DNA of 58,865 bases from Flavobacterium sp. (lineage in GTDB: Bacteria > Bacteroidota > Bacteroidia > Flavobacteriales > Flavobacteriaceae). Location: NCBI RefSeq assembly GCF_017985075.1, contig NZ_JAGNYF010000008.1:1-58865 (forward strand). The letters are read 5' to 3'. The notes beneath the pieces are model-generated. The model made no database searches and was not told the origin of the DNA. It worked only from the letters and a program-made list of their open reading frames with translations. A program made the translations under genes and the position numbers. This document shows, piece by piece, positions 1 through 7,941 of the stretch. Each line of letters opens with the position of its first letter. Position 1 is the stretch's first letter.

Positions 1-162
1 CTAATTATTTTATCGACGATAATCATTTTGCTAGGTATTCAATTCTTTATAATACTCGAAAAAGATATTACTCTTATTCTTATATGCTGTCAATCCAATA
101 TGTCTATGAACTTGTTCTCTTATTTTTGCCTTCACTTCAATTACTCTCTGAGTTAGCGGGTG
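1..162 (-). other. probable rRNA operon leader (transcribed leftward out of the window)
   Basis: This stretch has no open reading frame of note. Read on the minus strand it carries segments such as GTTCATAGACATATTGG and TTGACAGCATATAAG (about 66-110), which I recall from the region just upstream of 16S rRNA genes in Flavobacterium. It lies directly downstream of three tandem strong promoters. The inference is that a 16S-23S-5S operon begins a short distance beyond base 1. No 16S sequence is inside the window, so this rests on leader resemblance and promoter arrangement. Confidence 0.5.
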
Positions 163-193
163 CAAAAGTAGAACCTTTTTTTTTATTACCAAA
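163..193 (-). promoter_or_regulatory. leftward promoter P1 (Bacteroidota type)
   Basis: On the minus strand TTTG (193-190) is followed after 19 bases by TACTTTTG (170-163), an exact match to the Bacteroidota sigma-A consensus TTTG-N19-TAnnTTTG. The start region reads CACCCGC, shared with the other two promoters of this group. Confidence 0.7.
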
Positions 194-276
194 ACTTTAA
201 TACACTTTTTTTTGAGAAAATTTTATCTCCGTTTTGCTAACCAATATATAAAAAGAACTATTCCTCTTGCGGGGTG

Positions 277-309
277 CAAAGATAACAACTTTATTTTTTA
301 AATACCAAA
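277..309 (-). promoter_or_regulatory. leftward promoter P2 (Bacteroidota type)
   Basis: On the minus strand TTTG (309-306) is followed after 21 bases by TATCTTTG (284-277) and then CACCCCGC. It is the second of three similar promoters about 110 bases apart, all reading toward the left edge. Confidence 0.65.
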
Positions 310-389
310 TCTTTTTTATCCTTTTATCAAAAATAAAATTCGTAGGATATTGGTACTAATTAATAAAGAACGTCGCTCTCAATGCGGTG

Positions 390-420
390 CAAAACTAGTA
401 ACTTTATTCGGATTTCCTAA
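390..420 (-). promoter_or_regulatory. leftward promoter P3 (Bacteroidota type)
   Basis: On the minus strand TTAG (420-417) and, after 19 bases, TAGTTTTG (397-390) followed by CACCGC. The -33 element has one mismatch. It is the most upstream of three tandem promoters sharing the box GCGG-TGCAAA on the plus strand. Confidence 0.55.
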
Positions 421-529
421 CCTTATACTAATCTTTTTTTAAAGTATTTTCTTAACTATTGAACTACAAGACGTTACATAACAGAATTTCTTGATAAAAA
501 AGTTTTGCAGGGGAATTCAACTGAAAAAA

Positions 530-638
530 TAAGGCCCTAGCCCTGATCGTAGCGGCATCCTTTTTGTATAGTGGGCTTTATTTTCAAAGTCCACTATACA
601 AAAAGATATAGCGGAGAGCAGGAAATAGCTGCTAAAAA
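530..638 (+). ncRNA. structured intergenic RNA element with 20-bp hairpin
   Basis: Two 20-base arms (560-579 and 586-605) pair perfectly on the plus strand apart from one G-U pair; on the minus strand that pair becomes an A-C mismatch, so the plus-strand RNA is favoured. The flanks carry GCCCTGATCGTAGCGGCATC before and GATATAGCGG, GCAGG and TAGCTGC after the hairpin. CCTG can pair with CAGG outside the main stem. I recall this arrangement as recurrent in Flavobacterium intergenic regions; it may be the Flavo-1 RNA motif, but that name is from memory. It may also end transcription of the leftward permease gene. Confidence 0.5.
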
Positions 639-1864
639 AACTTCAACGCCTTAATTGGAGATATTTTTGTAATTAGGTAAGATGGAATTAATAAAATCAA
701 GACACAAATAAGAATTGTTCCTGCATTTAAAAGTGCGATATGCAGAAAATTAATATCAACCGGAGCCGATGACACATAGTAACTTTCTGGATTAAGCGTA
801 ATAATTTCGAACTTCTTTTGGATAAATAATAATATAATTGCCGTTCCATTTCCCCAAAGCAAACCTCTTGAAATTAAATGTGCTGCGTTATATAAAAATA
901 TTTTTCGAATGGACCAATTGTTAGCGCCAAGTGCTTTTAACATTCCAATTAGTTGGGTGCGTTCGAGAATTAAAACCAAAAGTGCTACCACCATATTTAT
1001 GGTTGCAACGGCAATCATTATGATTAAAATGACTAAAATATTGAAATCGAAAAGTTTTAGCCATTCGAAAATACTGAAATATTTTTCGGAAATGGATACA
1101 CTGTTAAATGTTGGCGGAATGGATTTGTAAATTTCTTGTGCGCGCTGGTCTAATTTTGAAAAATCGTCTATAAAAATTTCATACGCTCCAAATTGAGAAG
1201 AATCCCATTTATTGATACGTTGCAAATGTTGTATATTACCTATTATATAGGAAGAATCGAATTCTTGAAAGCCAGAGTTATAAATTCCGGAAATGGTGAA
1301 CTTTCGAACACTTGGCAATTTACCTTGTGTTTTCATGAAAAAGGTAGTAAACGAATTTCCTACTTTTAATTTTAATCGATTGGCTAAAAACTGAGAAATC
1401 AATACTTGATTGATGTCGCCTTCTTTATAGGTAGAAATTTTTCCTTCGACTAAAAAATCTTCTATATTTTTCCATTGATACGATGTATCTACTCCTTTAA
1501 AAACAACGCCTTCAACATCCGTTTTAGTTCTAATTAATGCGCCTTTAGTGATGATGGGCTGCACATGAGTAATGTATTTGTTTTTTCTTAATTGCGAAAT
1601 AGGCAATATTTTAGAATCGAAGGGTTCGGCAGTAACTTGAGATTGGTTGTCATCAAAATTTGATACGATTATATGCCCGTTAAACGCTGCGATTTTTTCG
1701 CGTATTTTTTGCTGCAAACCAATACCTGTTGCTACTGAAAGCACCATCATAAAAATACTTAAAGCAATAGCCCAAATAGCAATTTTTATAATTGGTGAAG
1801 AAACACTACTTTTATAACTTTTAGAAACAATAAGTCGTTTCGCAATAAAATATTCTAAATTCAA
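632..1864 (-). CDS. LolC/LolE/FtsX-family ABC transporter permease
   Basis: A 410-residue inner-membrane permease with the layout of lipoprotein-release or MacB-type permeases. There is one N-terminal membrane helix (about residues 26-48, ending near TGIGLQQKIREKI), a periplasmic MacB-like core domain (about 60-265), and three C-terminal helices (about 275-300, 325-350, 375-400). The family N-terminus MNLEYFIAKRL begins at a TTG codon; a stop lies four codons upstream and no earlier ATG exists, so TTG is the likely start. No ATPase gene is adjacent, so the cassette partner must be elsewhere. By family it probably extracts lipoproteins for transport to the outer membrane. Only 11 bases separate it from the divergent NamZ-like gene, so the promoters must lie in the coding sequences. 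Confidence 0.85.
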   Translation of the reverse strand: MNLEYFIAKRLIVSKSYKSSVSSPIIKIAIWAIALSIFMMVLSVATGIGLQQKIREKIAAFNGHIIVSNFDDNQSQVTAEPFDSKILPISQLRKNKYITHVQPIITKGALIRTKTDVEGVVFKGVDTSYQWKNIEDFLVEGKISTYKEGDINQVLISQFLANRLKLKVGNSFTTFFMKTQGKLPSVRKFTISGIYNSGFQEFDSSYIIGNIQHLQRINKWDSSQFGAYEIFIDDFSKLDQRAQEIYKSIPPTFNSVSISEKYFSIFEWLKLFDFNILVILIIMIAVATINMVVALLVLILERTQLIGMLKALGANNWSIRKIFLYNAAHLISRGLLWGNGTAIILLFIQKKFEIITLNPESYYVSSAPVDINFLHIALLNAGTILICVLILLIPSYLITKISPIKALKFF

Positions 1865-1875
1865 AATATATACTT

Positions 1876-3108
1876 ATGAAATTTGAGTTCAAAAATACGT
1901 TTTTATTTATTTTAATACTATTATTTTCTTTTGGATGTTCAACTGTGAAAAAATCAAAAGTCGAAAGTCAAAAGTCAAAAGCAATAGCAACCGAAACATC
2001 AAGTCATAAACTCAAAAATTCAGCCCTAAAAACAGGTGCTGAAAATTATGTCGCCTATTTACCATTATTGGCGAATAAAAAAATTGGGATTGTTACGAAT
2101 CCGACTGGAATTGTTGAAAACAGAAAACACTTGGTGGATTTTCTTTTAGAAAAAAAAGTTGCTTTACAAAAAATATATGCTCCAGAACACGGATTTAGAG
2201 GAACTGCTGATGCCGGGGAAGTAATTAAAGATGGGAAAGACACCAAAACCAATTTACCCATTATTTCATTATACGGAAATAACAAAAAGCCAAAGCCCGA
2301 ACAATTGACAGATATTGATGTTATTGTTTTTGATATTCAAGATGTAGGTGCTAGATTTTACACCTATATTTCTACGCTACACTATATAATGGAAGCTTGC
2401 GCAGAAAACAATATTGAACTTTTAGTTTTAGACAGACCCAATCCGAATGGCACTATAGTGGATGGGCCGATTTTAGAAATAGAACATACAAGTTTTGTAG
2501 GCATGCACCCCATTCCTGTTTTACATGGTATGACTATTGGGGAATATGCTAAAATGATTAATGGAGAAAAGTGGCTTGCAAACGGAGTCATTTGTAATTT
2601 AACGGTAGTGCCCTGTACCAATTACAAAAGAGATATGCCGTATAGTTTACCCGTAAAACCCTCGCCAAATTTACCAAATGATCAATCGATAAATTTATAT
2701 GCTAGCTTGTGTTTTTTTGAAGGCACGAATGTTAGTGTGGGAAGAGGCACGGAAAAACAATTTCAAATATACGGTTCGCCATTTTTACTGAAAACAGAAT
2801 TTTCATTTATGCCACAACCTAATTTTGGAGCAAAAGAACCGATGCATAAAGACATTTTATGTTATGGAGAAGATTTAAGTAAAATCAAAAAAGTGAGTCG
2901 TTTAGAGTTGAAATGGCTAATAAAAACATATGCCAATACTTCCGACAAAACTGTTTTTTTTAATGATTTTTTTACGAAATTAGCAGGAACCAAAAAACTT
3001 CAAGAGCAAATAATTGAAGGTGTTTCTGAAAAAGAAATTAGAAAAAGTTGGGAAGCTGATTTGAATGCTTTTAAAGAAATGAGAAATAAATATTTAATTT
3101 ACAACTAA
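1876..3108 (+). CDS. NamZ-type exo-beta-N-acetylmuramidase lipoprotein (DUF1343, GH171)
   Basis: A 410-residue lipoprotein with lipobox FSFGC (Cys21), then a low-complexity Lys/Ser/Thr linker to about residue 55 and the DUF1343 domain. Family motifs seen are IGIVTNPTGI, YAPEHGFRG, VFDIQDVGARFYTYI, LDRPNPNG, HGMTIGEYAKMING, PSPNLP and FEGTNVSVGRGTEKQF. The Bacillus member NamZ removes terminal MurNAc from peptidoglycan fragments, so a periplasmic muropeptide recycling role is likely; mpl lies at 50025-51380. The linker DNA at 1954-1981 is a four-copy heptamer repeat. The stop is one base from the convergent YkgJ-type gene, leaving no room for a terminator between them. Confidence 0.85.
   Translation: MKFEFKNTFLFILILLFSFGCSTVKKSKVESQKSKAIATETSSHKLKNSALKTGAENYVAYLPLLANKKIGIVTNPTGIVENRKHLVDFLLEKKVALQKIYAPEHGFRGTADAGEVIKDGKDTKTNLPIISLYGNNKKPKPEQLTDIDVIVFDIQDVGARFYTYISTLHYIMEACAENNIELLVLDRPNPNGTIVDGPILEIEHTSFVGMHPIPVLHGMTIGEYAKMINGEKWLANGVICNLTVVPCTNYKRDMPYSLPVKPSPNLPNDQSINLYASLCFFEGTNVSVGRGTEKQFQIYGSPFLLKTEFSFMPQPNFGAKEPMHKDILCYGEDLSKIKKVSRLELKWLIKTYANTSDKTVFFNDFFTKLAGTKKLQEQIIEGVSEKEIRKSWEADLNAFKEMRNKYLIYN
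1954..1981 (+). repeat. 4 x 7-bp tandem repeat inside the NamZ-like coding sequence
   Basis: Units TCAAAAG, TCGAAAG, TCAAAAG, TCAAAAG encode part of the linker (about residues 27-36) after the lipid-attachment cysteine. Because the unit is not a multiple of three, gain or loss of one copy would shift the frame. Confidence 0.75.
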
Positions 3109-3109
3109 A

Positions 3110-3604
3110 TTACAAAGGCATTTTCACTTTCATTTTCTCTACAATATTAAACGCAGCTGGACAAATCGCAACATTCAACAAAGTCAAATCGGTAATTTGA
3201 TTGAACTTTTTTCTATCTGTATGCGGAAATTCTCTACACGCTTTTGGGCGCACATCGTAAATAAAACATTTATTGTCCGACTCTAAAAACGTACACGGCA
3301 CTGATTTTAACACATAATCATTATCTTCGTCTATTCGTAAAAACTGACTGATAAACTGTTGTGGTTTTTGCTTAAAATGTTTTGCGATGCGTTCCACATC
3401 AGCATCTGTAAATAATGGCCCAGTAGTTTTACAACAATTCGCACAATCGAGACAGTCGGTTTTTTTAAATTCAGCATCGTGTAAATCTTGCATTACATAA
3501 TCTAAATTTTTTGGAACCCGTTTTTTTAACTTATCGAAATATTTTTTAGTTTCAATATGTGTATCTTTGGCTAACTTTTGAATTTCGTTTAACGATGGCT
3601 TCAT
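3110..3604 (-). CDS. YkgJ-family cysteine-cluster protein
   Basis: A 164-residue cytoplasmic protein with a CxxCxxCC cluster (DCLDCANCC, about residues 54-62) and later cysteines in PCTF, KCFIYDVRPKACREFP, the standard pattern of the YkgJ/UPF0153 family of presumed zinc- or iron-binding proteins. A -7 box TAACTTTG (minus strand, 3635-3628) lies 23 bases upstream of the ATG, with no clear -33 element. Molecular function is not known for the family. Confidence 0.85.
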   Translation of the reverse strand: MKPSLNEIQKLAKDTHIETKKYFDKLKKRVPKNLDYVMQDLHDAEFKKTDCLDCANCCKTTGPLFTDADVERIAKHFKQKPQQFISQFLRIDEDNDYVLKSVPCTFLESDNKCFIYDVRPKACREFPHTDRKKFNQITDLTLLNVAICPAAFNIVEKMKVKMPL

Positions 3605-3688
3605 TATTAATTTGTCTGAATGAACTACAAAGTTACGATTTTGAACATAGATTTAAGAATAACGAATGTTGAATTTTGAAATATAACG

Positions 3689-4396
3689 ATGAAAGACCTT
3701 TTTGGAAAAGCCATATTAGATTACCAAACGAATAATTCCCCAGAAGATTTAGTTACTGAAACTTCGATTTCAGAAGCTGATGAAATGCCGGTTTCTTATT
3801 TGTTTAGAACCTATAATGAAATGCCAGAATTGGAACAAAAAGCGTTACAATTAGCAAAGGGAAGCGTTTTAGATGTAGGATGTGGTGCTGGAAGTCATAC
3901 TTTAGCATTACAAAACGAAAGAAAACTGGATGTTACTGCTATAGATATTTCGGAAAATGCTGTGAAAGCTTGTCAACTTCGTGGCATAGAAAATGTGAAA
4001 GTTGCCAATATTTTAGATTTAGATGTAAAAAATAAATTCGATACGATTCTTCTTTTGATGAATGGAACTGGGATTTTCGGCACCCTAAAAGAAACTGACA
4101 AGTATTTACAGAAATTAAAATCGTTATTGAAAGATGAAGGTCAGATTTTAATTGATTCCTCAGATTTAATTTATATGTATGATCAAGATGAAGATGGCGC
4201 CTACTGTATTCCTGCAGAAGGATATTATGGCGAATTGACTTTTACTGTTCAATATAAAGGAGATACGGAAGATACTTTTCCTTGGTTGTATTTGGATTAC
4301 AACACACTTCAAAATGCAGCTATTGCAAATGGTTTAAAATGCGAATTACTTTTAGAAGGTGAACATTTTGATTATTTGGCAAAACTTTCAATATAA
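3689..4396 (+). CDS. class I SAM-dependent methyltransferase
   Basis: A 235-residue protein with SAM-binding motif I VLDVGCGAGSHT (about residues 60-71), a motif II acidic end VTAIDIS (about 91) and the post-motif LLLMNGTGIFGT (about 127). The substrate cannot be inferred from sequence or context. It is a monocistronic rightward gene between leftward neighbours, with an inverted repeat region immediately downstream that may act as its terminator. Confidence 0.8.
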   Translation: MKDLFGKAILDYQTNNSPEDLVTETSISEADEMPVSYLFRTYNEMPELEQKALQLAKGSVLDVGCGAGSHTLALQNERKLDVTAIDISENAVKACQLRGIENVKVANILDLDVKNKFDTILLLMNGTGIFGTLKETDKYLQKLKSLLKDEGQILIDSSDLIYMYDQDEDGAYCIPAEGYYGELTFTVQYKGDTEDTFPWLYLDYNTLQNAAIANGLKCELLLEGEHFDYLAKLSI

Positions 4397-4408
4397 ATTT
4401 CAAAAATT

Positions 4409-4567
4409 AAATTCCAAATTCCAATATTTAAAATCCCAAAAAACACAAAATCTATTTTTTGAAACACAGATCAAAGAAATTTTAAAAATCTGTTAAATCC
4501 GTGTTGAAAAATAGTAAATAATTTAAGTTTCAATTTTGGGATTTGGAATTTTTAACATTGGAATTTA
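4409..4567. repeat. foldback inverted repeat built from heptamers
   Basis: The spacer after the methyltransferase is a nested imperfect palindrome. The outer left arm (4411-4440) reads ATTCCAA, ATTCCAA, TATTTAA, AATCCCA; the outer right arm (4534-4567) reads TTTTGGG, ATTTGGA, ATTTTTA, ACATTGG, roughly its reverse complement and also of period 7. Inner arms CTATTTTTTGAAACACAGAT (4452-4471) and ATCCGTGTTGAAAAATAG (4497-4514) pair again. It lies between convergent genes and probably ends transcription both ways. No coding potential. Confidence 0.7.
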
Positions 4568-5200
4568 TTACGGTATATTCAAATATTTATGAGTTTGCAA
4601 AGAAACTCGCCATTTTGGGTTATTCATAACATACTCTACAATTAACGGTGTCATTTCTTCTTTTTTGCTCCATTCGGGTTGTAAGAATAAAATGGCATTT
4701 TTATTTGTTTTTTCTGCTTGTTCTTCTGCGAAAATAAAATCGTGTTTGTTGTGTATTATAACTTTCAATTCGTTGGCGATGGCATAAGCTGAAGGTACTG
4801 GCAATTTGTTTTTCTTAGGCGATAAACAAAACCAATCCCAAGTTCCTGTTACCTCGTAAGCACCAGAAGTTTCAATATGAACATTTAATCCTGCATTTTT
4901 TAATTGTGTTGTTATTGGATTCATATCCCAAGTTAGGGGTTCGCCTCCGGTAATTACAATGGTTTCTGCATAAGATTTTGCATTCGAAACTATTTTCTCT
5001 ACAGCTGTTGGAGGATGTAAATCCGCATTCCAGCTTTCTTTAACATCACACCAATGACAACCTACATCACAACCACCTACACGAATAAAGTAGGCTGCAG
5101 TTCCGGTATGAAACCCTTCGCCCTGTATGGTATAAAACTCTTCCATCAAAGGAAGCATTTCGCCTTTGTCTACTAATATTTGGGTGTCTTTGTTAAGCAT
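4568..5200 (-). CDS. queE: 7-carboxy-7-deazaguanine synthase (radical SAM)
   Basis: A 210-residue radical SAM enzyme that converts carboxy-tetrahydropterin to 7-carboxy-7-deazaguanine in queuosine biosynthesis. The N-terminal signature EEFYTIQGEG is followed by a CX3CX2C cluster motif CDVGCHWC (about residues 44-51) and the SAM-binding TGGEPL (about 87). Length is normal for the family. queA, which acts later in the same tRNA modification pathway, is at 16335-17384. A -7 box TACCTTTG lies on the minus strand at 5225-5218, 18 bases before the ATG. Confidence 0.93.
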   Translation of the reverse strand: MLNKDTQILVDKGEMLPLMEEFYTIQGEGFHTGTAAYFIRVGGCDVGCHWCDVKESWNADLHPPTAVEKIVSNAKSYAETIVITGGEPLTWDMNPITTQLKNAGLNVHIETSGAYEVTGTWDWFCLSPKKNKLPVPSAYAIANELKVIIHNKHDFIFAEEQAEKTNKNAILFLQPEWSKKEEMTPLIVEYVMNNPKWRVSLQTHKYLNIP

Positions 5201-5217
5201 ATATTTTTTATTGAGTG

Positions 5218-5225
5218 CAAAGGTA
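5218..5225 (-). promoter_or_regulatory. -7 box of queE
   Basis: TACCTTTG on the minus strand, 18 bases upstream of the queE ATG. No convincing -33 TTTG at the usual distance; that position is occupied by the heptamer repeat 5236-5263. Confidence 0.5.
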
Positions 5226-5235
5226 ATTTATTTAG

Positions 5236-5263
5236 GGTAAAAGGTAAAGGGTAAACGGTAAAA
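5236..5263. repeat. 4 x 7-bp tandem repeat (GGTAAAN)
   Basis: Units GGTAAAA, GGTAAAG, GGTAAAC, GGTAAAA. It sits immediately upstream of the queE -7 box and downstream of the TPR-gene terminator. Confidence 0.8.
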
Positions 5264-5293
5264 CTTTATGAGTTGAAAATAGTGCATAAAAAA

Positions 5294-5315
5294 ACCGATA
5301 ACTTTCGCTATCGGT
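5294..5315 (-). terminator. terminator of the exbB-tonB-TPR operon
   Basis: Arms ACCGATA (5294-5300) and TATCGGT (5309-5315), followed on the minus strand by a run of T. It lies 23 bases past the stop of the last gene of the leftward TonB operon. Confidence 0.85.
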
Positions 5316-5338
5316 ATTTAAAATTTTAATTGTGTTTT

Positions 5339-7030
5339 TTATTTATTTAATGCTTGTAAAGATTCTTTTACGAAAACATCATTTGGATTAATTTCAGCTG
5401 CTTTTTTGAAATTTTCTATTGCTTTAGCTTTATCAGTAGTAGCATAATTTGCGCCAATAAATGAATACGTTTCAAATAAGTTTTCTTTTACTGCTGCTTT
5501 TGCCATTTCTGTTTCTCCTTTTGAAGTTACTGTTTTTACATAACCTTCATAATCTAAAACAGCTTGTGCATTGGCTTCTGGAGTTCCAATAACTCTGTTT
5601 AATTGTCCTTTGTAAAAATAAACATCTTGTGTGTTTGGAGAGATTCTGATTGCTTCTGCATATGCGTTATTAGCTTTTACAAATTCCGCAGTTAATGTTG
5701 CTTTTTGAGCTGCTGTTTTACTTTCAGCATAGAACAAAATTGAATTTCCTAATAAAAAATTATCGCGGCTGTAACTTTTTGAATTTGTGTTTTTAACTGC
5801 TAATTCAAATAATTTTGCAGCTTCTAAATACGCTTTTCCAGAATATAATTTAATTCCAATTTCAGTAAATTCTGTATTTAAATTTGGATTTAATTCTGCT
5901 GCTTTTGTTAAATCTGAAATGGCTTCATTAAACTTAATTTGATTAGAAATAATACCTTTATCGTCCATTGAAGTAGCTAATTTTGCTTTTGCTAAATACA
6001 AATAATCTTTACCATTAATTTTTTTAGCATCAACTTTTGTCATATAGTCCGTTAATGACTTAATAGCCCCTTCAGAATTTCCGTTTTCAGAATAAGCATA
6101 TCCTAAATATTTAAATACTTTTGGATTCACTTTATCTAATTTTTGAATCGCCAAAGCTTCCGCTTCTAATTCTTTCCATTTTTTTGATAAGATTAAGAAA
6201 TCAGCATATTTAATTTTAGCATCTGTAGAAACATCAGTTAAACTCATATACTTTTTATAATCTTCTAAAGCAGCAGCAATTTTTTCTTCGAAAAGTGATT
6301 TTTTTGCATACGCCCAAGCCAAGTTGGTTTCTGCTTTTTCACGAAAAGCTGGTCCGTAACTTGGATTAATTGCTAAGATATCATTAAATGCTTTTAATGC
6401 TTCTGGAAAAGCTTGTGCATTTCTTGTGATAATTGCCAATTGCAAAGGCGCTCTTAATGATGTTTTATCTAATTCTCCAGCTGTTCTGTATGCTACATAT
6501 GCATCATTAATATTTTTGTTTGCTACTAATGCATCTCCCAAAGCAATTTGCGCTAATGCCGATTTTGGATCACTTGCTACAGCTAATTTTGCTGCCGCTA
6601 ATGCTTTTGAAACATCTGGGTTAGTCGCTTTTAAATAAGCTTGCGTAATAAAAATTTGTTCTTCCGTATTTTTCTTTTTAGCTATTGCTAATGCAGAAGT
6701 GAAATTAGTTTCTGCTGCAGATGAATTCCCTTCTAATAAATTTAATTGCCCTAAACCAATTAAATTTAGATGTCCTGCATCTTTAGCTACTTTACCTTTT
6801 TCAAAATATACTTTTGCCGAATCTTGTTTTTCTAACGCTAAATATACTTGACCAAGATAAAAGTAATTTTTACCTTTATCTGGCGCTGTTTCAACCATTG
6901 ACTTTAATGATTTTCTAGCTTCTGAAAATTTTTCGGCATCGATAGTTTTTTTAACTTGCTCTAAATCTTGAGCATTTACTGCAACTGCAGATAAAATAGT
7001 GACAAAACTTGATAAAATAATTGTTCTCAT
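5339..7030 (-). CDS. secreted tetratricopeptide-repeat protein
   Basis: A 563-residue protein with a Sec signal peptide (cleavage near VNAQD, residue 21) followed almost entirely by TPR helices. Units are recognisable at about 55-88 (GKNYFYLGQVYLALEKQDSAKVYF style), 160-230, 300-330 and at the C-terminus (AIENFKKAAEINPND). It is the last gene of the exbB-exbD-exbD-tonB operon, 10 bases after the PstS-like gene. It is therefore likely a periplasmic or outer-membrane-facing scaffold linked to TonB function; the exact role is unknown. Confidence 0.75.
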   Translation of the reverse strand: MRTIILSSFVTILSAVAVNAQDLEQVKKTIDAEKFSEARKSLKSMVETAPDKGKNYFYLGQVYLALEKQDSAKVYFEKGKVAKDAGHLNLIGLGQLNLLEGNSSAAETNFTSALAIAKKKNTEEQIFITQAYLKATNPDVSKALAAAKLAVASDPKSALAQIALGDALVANKNINDAYVAYRTAGELDKTSLRAPLQLAIITRNAQAFPEALKAFNDILAINPSYGPAFREKAETNLAWAYAKKSLFEEKIAAALEDYKKYMSLTDVSTDAKIKYADFLILSKKWKELEAEALAIQKLDKVNPKVFKYLGYAYSENGNSEGAIKSLTDYMTKVDAKKINGKDYLYLAKAKLATSMDDKGIISNQIKFNEAISDLTKAAELNPNLNTEFTEIGIKLYSGKAYLEAAKLFELAVKNTNSKSYSRDNFLLGNSILFYAESKTAAQKATLTAEFVKANNAYAEAIRISPNTQDVYFYKGQLNRVIGTPEANAQAVLDYEGYVKTVTSKGETEMAKAAVKENLFETYSFIGANYATTDKAKAIENFKKAAEINPNDVFVKESLQALNK

Positions 7031-7040
7031 TTCTTCTTTT

Positions 7041-7937
7041 TTATTTCTTTTTATTACTTTTTACAATTCTTATTTCTCGGGTTGGTATTTTTACTGGTGC
7101 TAATCCTGATTTAAGAATGATACGCTGACCAACCTCGCTTTTTACAAAAGAAGCAAATCCCATGCCTAAACCTGTTCTACCCTGATAATTTAACAAATAA
7201 ATTTTTCTTGTAAATGGATATTCTTTTGTTTCAATATATGACTGAGTAGGTTTTACTGCTTTTTGTATGCTTTCGCCAACAGCTAAAACTTTAACATTTT
7301 TTATTGTACTTTCCAATTCAATTGAAGGATTCAGGAGCCAATTTACTCCAACAAAACCTATTGAATTATTGTTTTCGGAAACAAATTTAATAACTTCTAA
7401 ATTACTTTTTAATGCCGTTATATTTTTTGAGAGTGATTTAACACTCGCTTTATTCATTAAAAAACTTAATGTACTTGAATTTTGATTATCAAAAACAAAT
7501 TGAACCTCAGAATTTTTACCTTTCAGTATATCAAAAACTTCAGATACTGTAATTGCAGTTTTTGAAGATTTTTGATTTACCACTAGCGCAATAGCATCTG
7601 AACAAAAAGGCGTGATTTTACCAATTACATCAAAAGCTTTTAATTTATCTTCTTGTGATTTAGTCAATTCGTGTGAAAGAACGGCAATGTCAATTTTACG
7701 TTGTAATACTAAATTTACTATATCCGAATCTGATTTTGGAATAAGTGTTATGTCAGCTTTTTGATATTTACTTTCAAAAACCATTTCTTGATCTTCCACA
7801 ATTGGCAATAAAGATTCATCAACATAAATTTCAGCTTTGCCTTTTACGTAAGATTCGTCTTCATTGCTATTTTCAGATTTTTTACAAGAGAAAATTACTA
7901 AAATCAGTAGAACTAATATGTAAATTATTTTTTTCAT
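7041..7937 (-). CDS. PstS-like substrate-binding lipoprotein
   Basis: A 298-residue periplasmic-binding-protein-like lipoprotein (PBP-like fold of phosphate binders). The open frame extends back to 7988 inside the upstream gene, but MKKIIYILVLLILVIFSC at 7937 gives a proper lipoprotein signal with lipobox IFSC, and starts 4 bases after the preceding stop, so I choose it. Features of the family include AEIYVDESLLPIVEDQ near the N-terminus and a C-terminal segment PFTRKIYLLNY. Context (TonB energising genes) suggests sensing or accessory function rather than ABC uptake, as no pst permease is present. Confidence 0.75.
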   Translation of the reverse strand: MKKIIYILVLLILVIFSCKKSENSNEDESYVKGKAEIYVDESLLPIVEDQEMVFESKYQKADITLIPKSDSDIVNLVLQRKIDIAVLSHELTKSQEDKLKAFDVIGKITPFCSDAIALVVNQKSSKTAITVSEVFDILKGKNSEVQFVFDNQNSSTLSFLMNKASVKSLSKNITALKSNLEVIKFVSENNNSIGFVGVNWLLNPSIELESTIKNVKVLAVGESIQKAVKPTQSYIETKEYPFTRKIYLLNYQGRTGLGMGFASFVKSEVGQRIILKSGLAPVKIPTREIRIVKSNKKK

Positions 7938-7941
7938 TAAA

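Noticed and set aside
1-631. tRNA or 16S gene inside the left edge
   Set aside because: No cloverleaf or 16S sequence could be read there; only promoters, leader-like sequence and the hairpin element.
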